From contig CAAFWX010000317.1 in NCBI GenBank assembly GCA_900766795.1, forward strand, positions 1 to 6,356: 6,356 nt of DNA. Reading direction: 5' to 3'. Numbering within the stretch: the first letter of the stretch is position 1; each line of letters begins with the position of its first letter. The notes under the pieces are model-generated. The model was not told where the DNA came from, searched no databases, and was given only the letters and a program-made list of their open reading frames with translations. Shown one piece after another: positions 5,883 through 6,356 of the stretch. The DNA comes from Oscillospiraceae bacterium. Lineage in GTDB: Bacteria > Bacillota_A > Clostridia > Oscillospirales > Ruminococcaceae. The translations under genes and the position numbers were made by a program.

Positions 5883-6356
5883 ATATCAGTTCCAGAATTT
5901 CGCCGATGGTTCTTTTCTCGTCCTCAATTCCTCTGAAAAGAACGCGGCACAGGTAGTAGTAGAAAAATTCCATTTCCTGCTTTGTCACCGCGTCGGTGCG
6001 GTACTCAAAGTTGAAGTTCAGACCGTTGTCGTCGGGGCGATGCATAACCGTGAGGTAAAGGGGCTGCGCAGCAACGCCGTTGGTGTACCAGTAGGATTTG
6101 TAGTCAACGTCGGGCATTTTGACGGTGTTGTTTTTCAGCGTCAGCGGCTGGTAGGTCAAGCTGATGCTTTCGTAGCTTGCGCCGGGCTGTATCTTCCAGT
6201 ACTCGCCGCGCTTGCGGGTAAGCTCTATCGGGTCGTAGTTCGCGTGACGGAACACCTTGTTCTGCTCCGCCTCGATGAGCTTGATACCGTCAAGGAAGGT
6301 CATCTCCGGCTCCATGACTGTGCGCAGCGGGAAGAAATGAATTCTCGTGCCGCCGC
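5881..6356 (-). CDS. Condensation-domain protein, C-terminal half (5' end outside window)
   Basis: This is the C-terminal part of a protein of the NRPS condensation-domain / CoA-dependent acyltransferase superfamily, which joins a thioester-bound acyl or aminoacyl group to an amine or alcohol. Visible family features, in order, are a FFPLRTV stretch like the N-T-x-x-x-R core motif, FLDGIKLIEAEQNKVFRHAN followed by Y-D-P-I-E, matching the family's helix ending H-Q-D-Y-P-F-E, then ISLTYQPL, a strand pair LYLTVMHR and LNFNFEYRTDAV, and a final helix with GEILELI. The H-H-x-x-x-D-G active site would lie upstream and is not in the window. The frame is open to the right edge: residues G-G-T-R-I-H-F-F-P-L-R-T-V precede the first Met at 6313-6315, so that Met is internal. 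The protein ends with this domain, so the carrier protein is a separate chain. Family call good; donor and acceptor unknown. Confidence 0.78.
   Translation of the reverse strand, partial: GGTRIHFFPLRTVMEPEMTFLDGIKLIEAEQNKVFRHANYDPIELTRKRGEYWKIQPGASYESISLTYQPLTLKNNTVKMPDVDYKSYWYTNGVAAQPLYLTVMHRPDDNGLNFNFEYRTDAVTKQEMEFFYYYLCRVLFRGIEDEKRTIGEILELI

Overview
The window looks like part of the chromosome of an anaerobic Firmicute, most likely a gut or rumen clostridium of the Ruminococcus/Oscillospira kind. This rests on strong AGGAGG-type ribosome binding sites, an NhaC-family antiporter, an FrlD-like sugar kinase, a methyl-accepting chemotaxis protein and mixed base composition. It is an inference from gene content, since no rRNA or other marker gene is present.

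Layout. Bases 1-661 (+) are the 3' part of a chemotaxis receptor signalling domain. A hairpin at 711-739 separates it from a convergent gene, a complete NhaC-type Na+/H+ antiporter (759-2402, -) with its own promoter and a structured leader. A terminator at 2589-2621 then follows an AT-rich PfkB-family kinase (2671-3474, -) that resembles fructoselysine 6-kinase FrlD and has a near-consensus promoter of its own. From about 3553 to the right edge runs a minus-strand operon. In transcription order it holds a condensation-domain protein (5' end outside the window), a stand-alone acyl carrier protein, an AMP-forming acyl/aminoacyl ligase and an SCP2 lipid-binding protein. It ends in a terminator at 3553-3579 that overlaps a small coding-like remnant.

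The four operon genes have the parts of a compact thiotemplate pathway. The ligase would activate a carboxylate and load it on the carrier, the condensation protein would join the thioester to an acceptor, and the SCP2 protein could hold a lipid substrate or product. The product cannot be read from the sequence.

The most unusual observation is that two adjacent genes of this operon each carry one in-frame TGA in an otherwise intact reading frame. One is at codon 10 of the carrier protein. The other is at codon 412 of the ligase, where the family has the glycine of the G-R-K motif. TGA also ends the carrier gene, the kinase and the receptor at natural-looking C-termini, so simple genome-wide reassignment does not fit. 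Early operon decay, sequence error or context-dependent readthrough remain possible. No tRNA, rRNA, CRISPR array or insertion sequence was seen.
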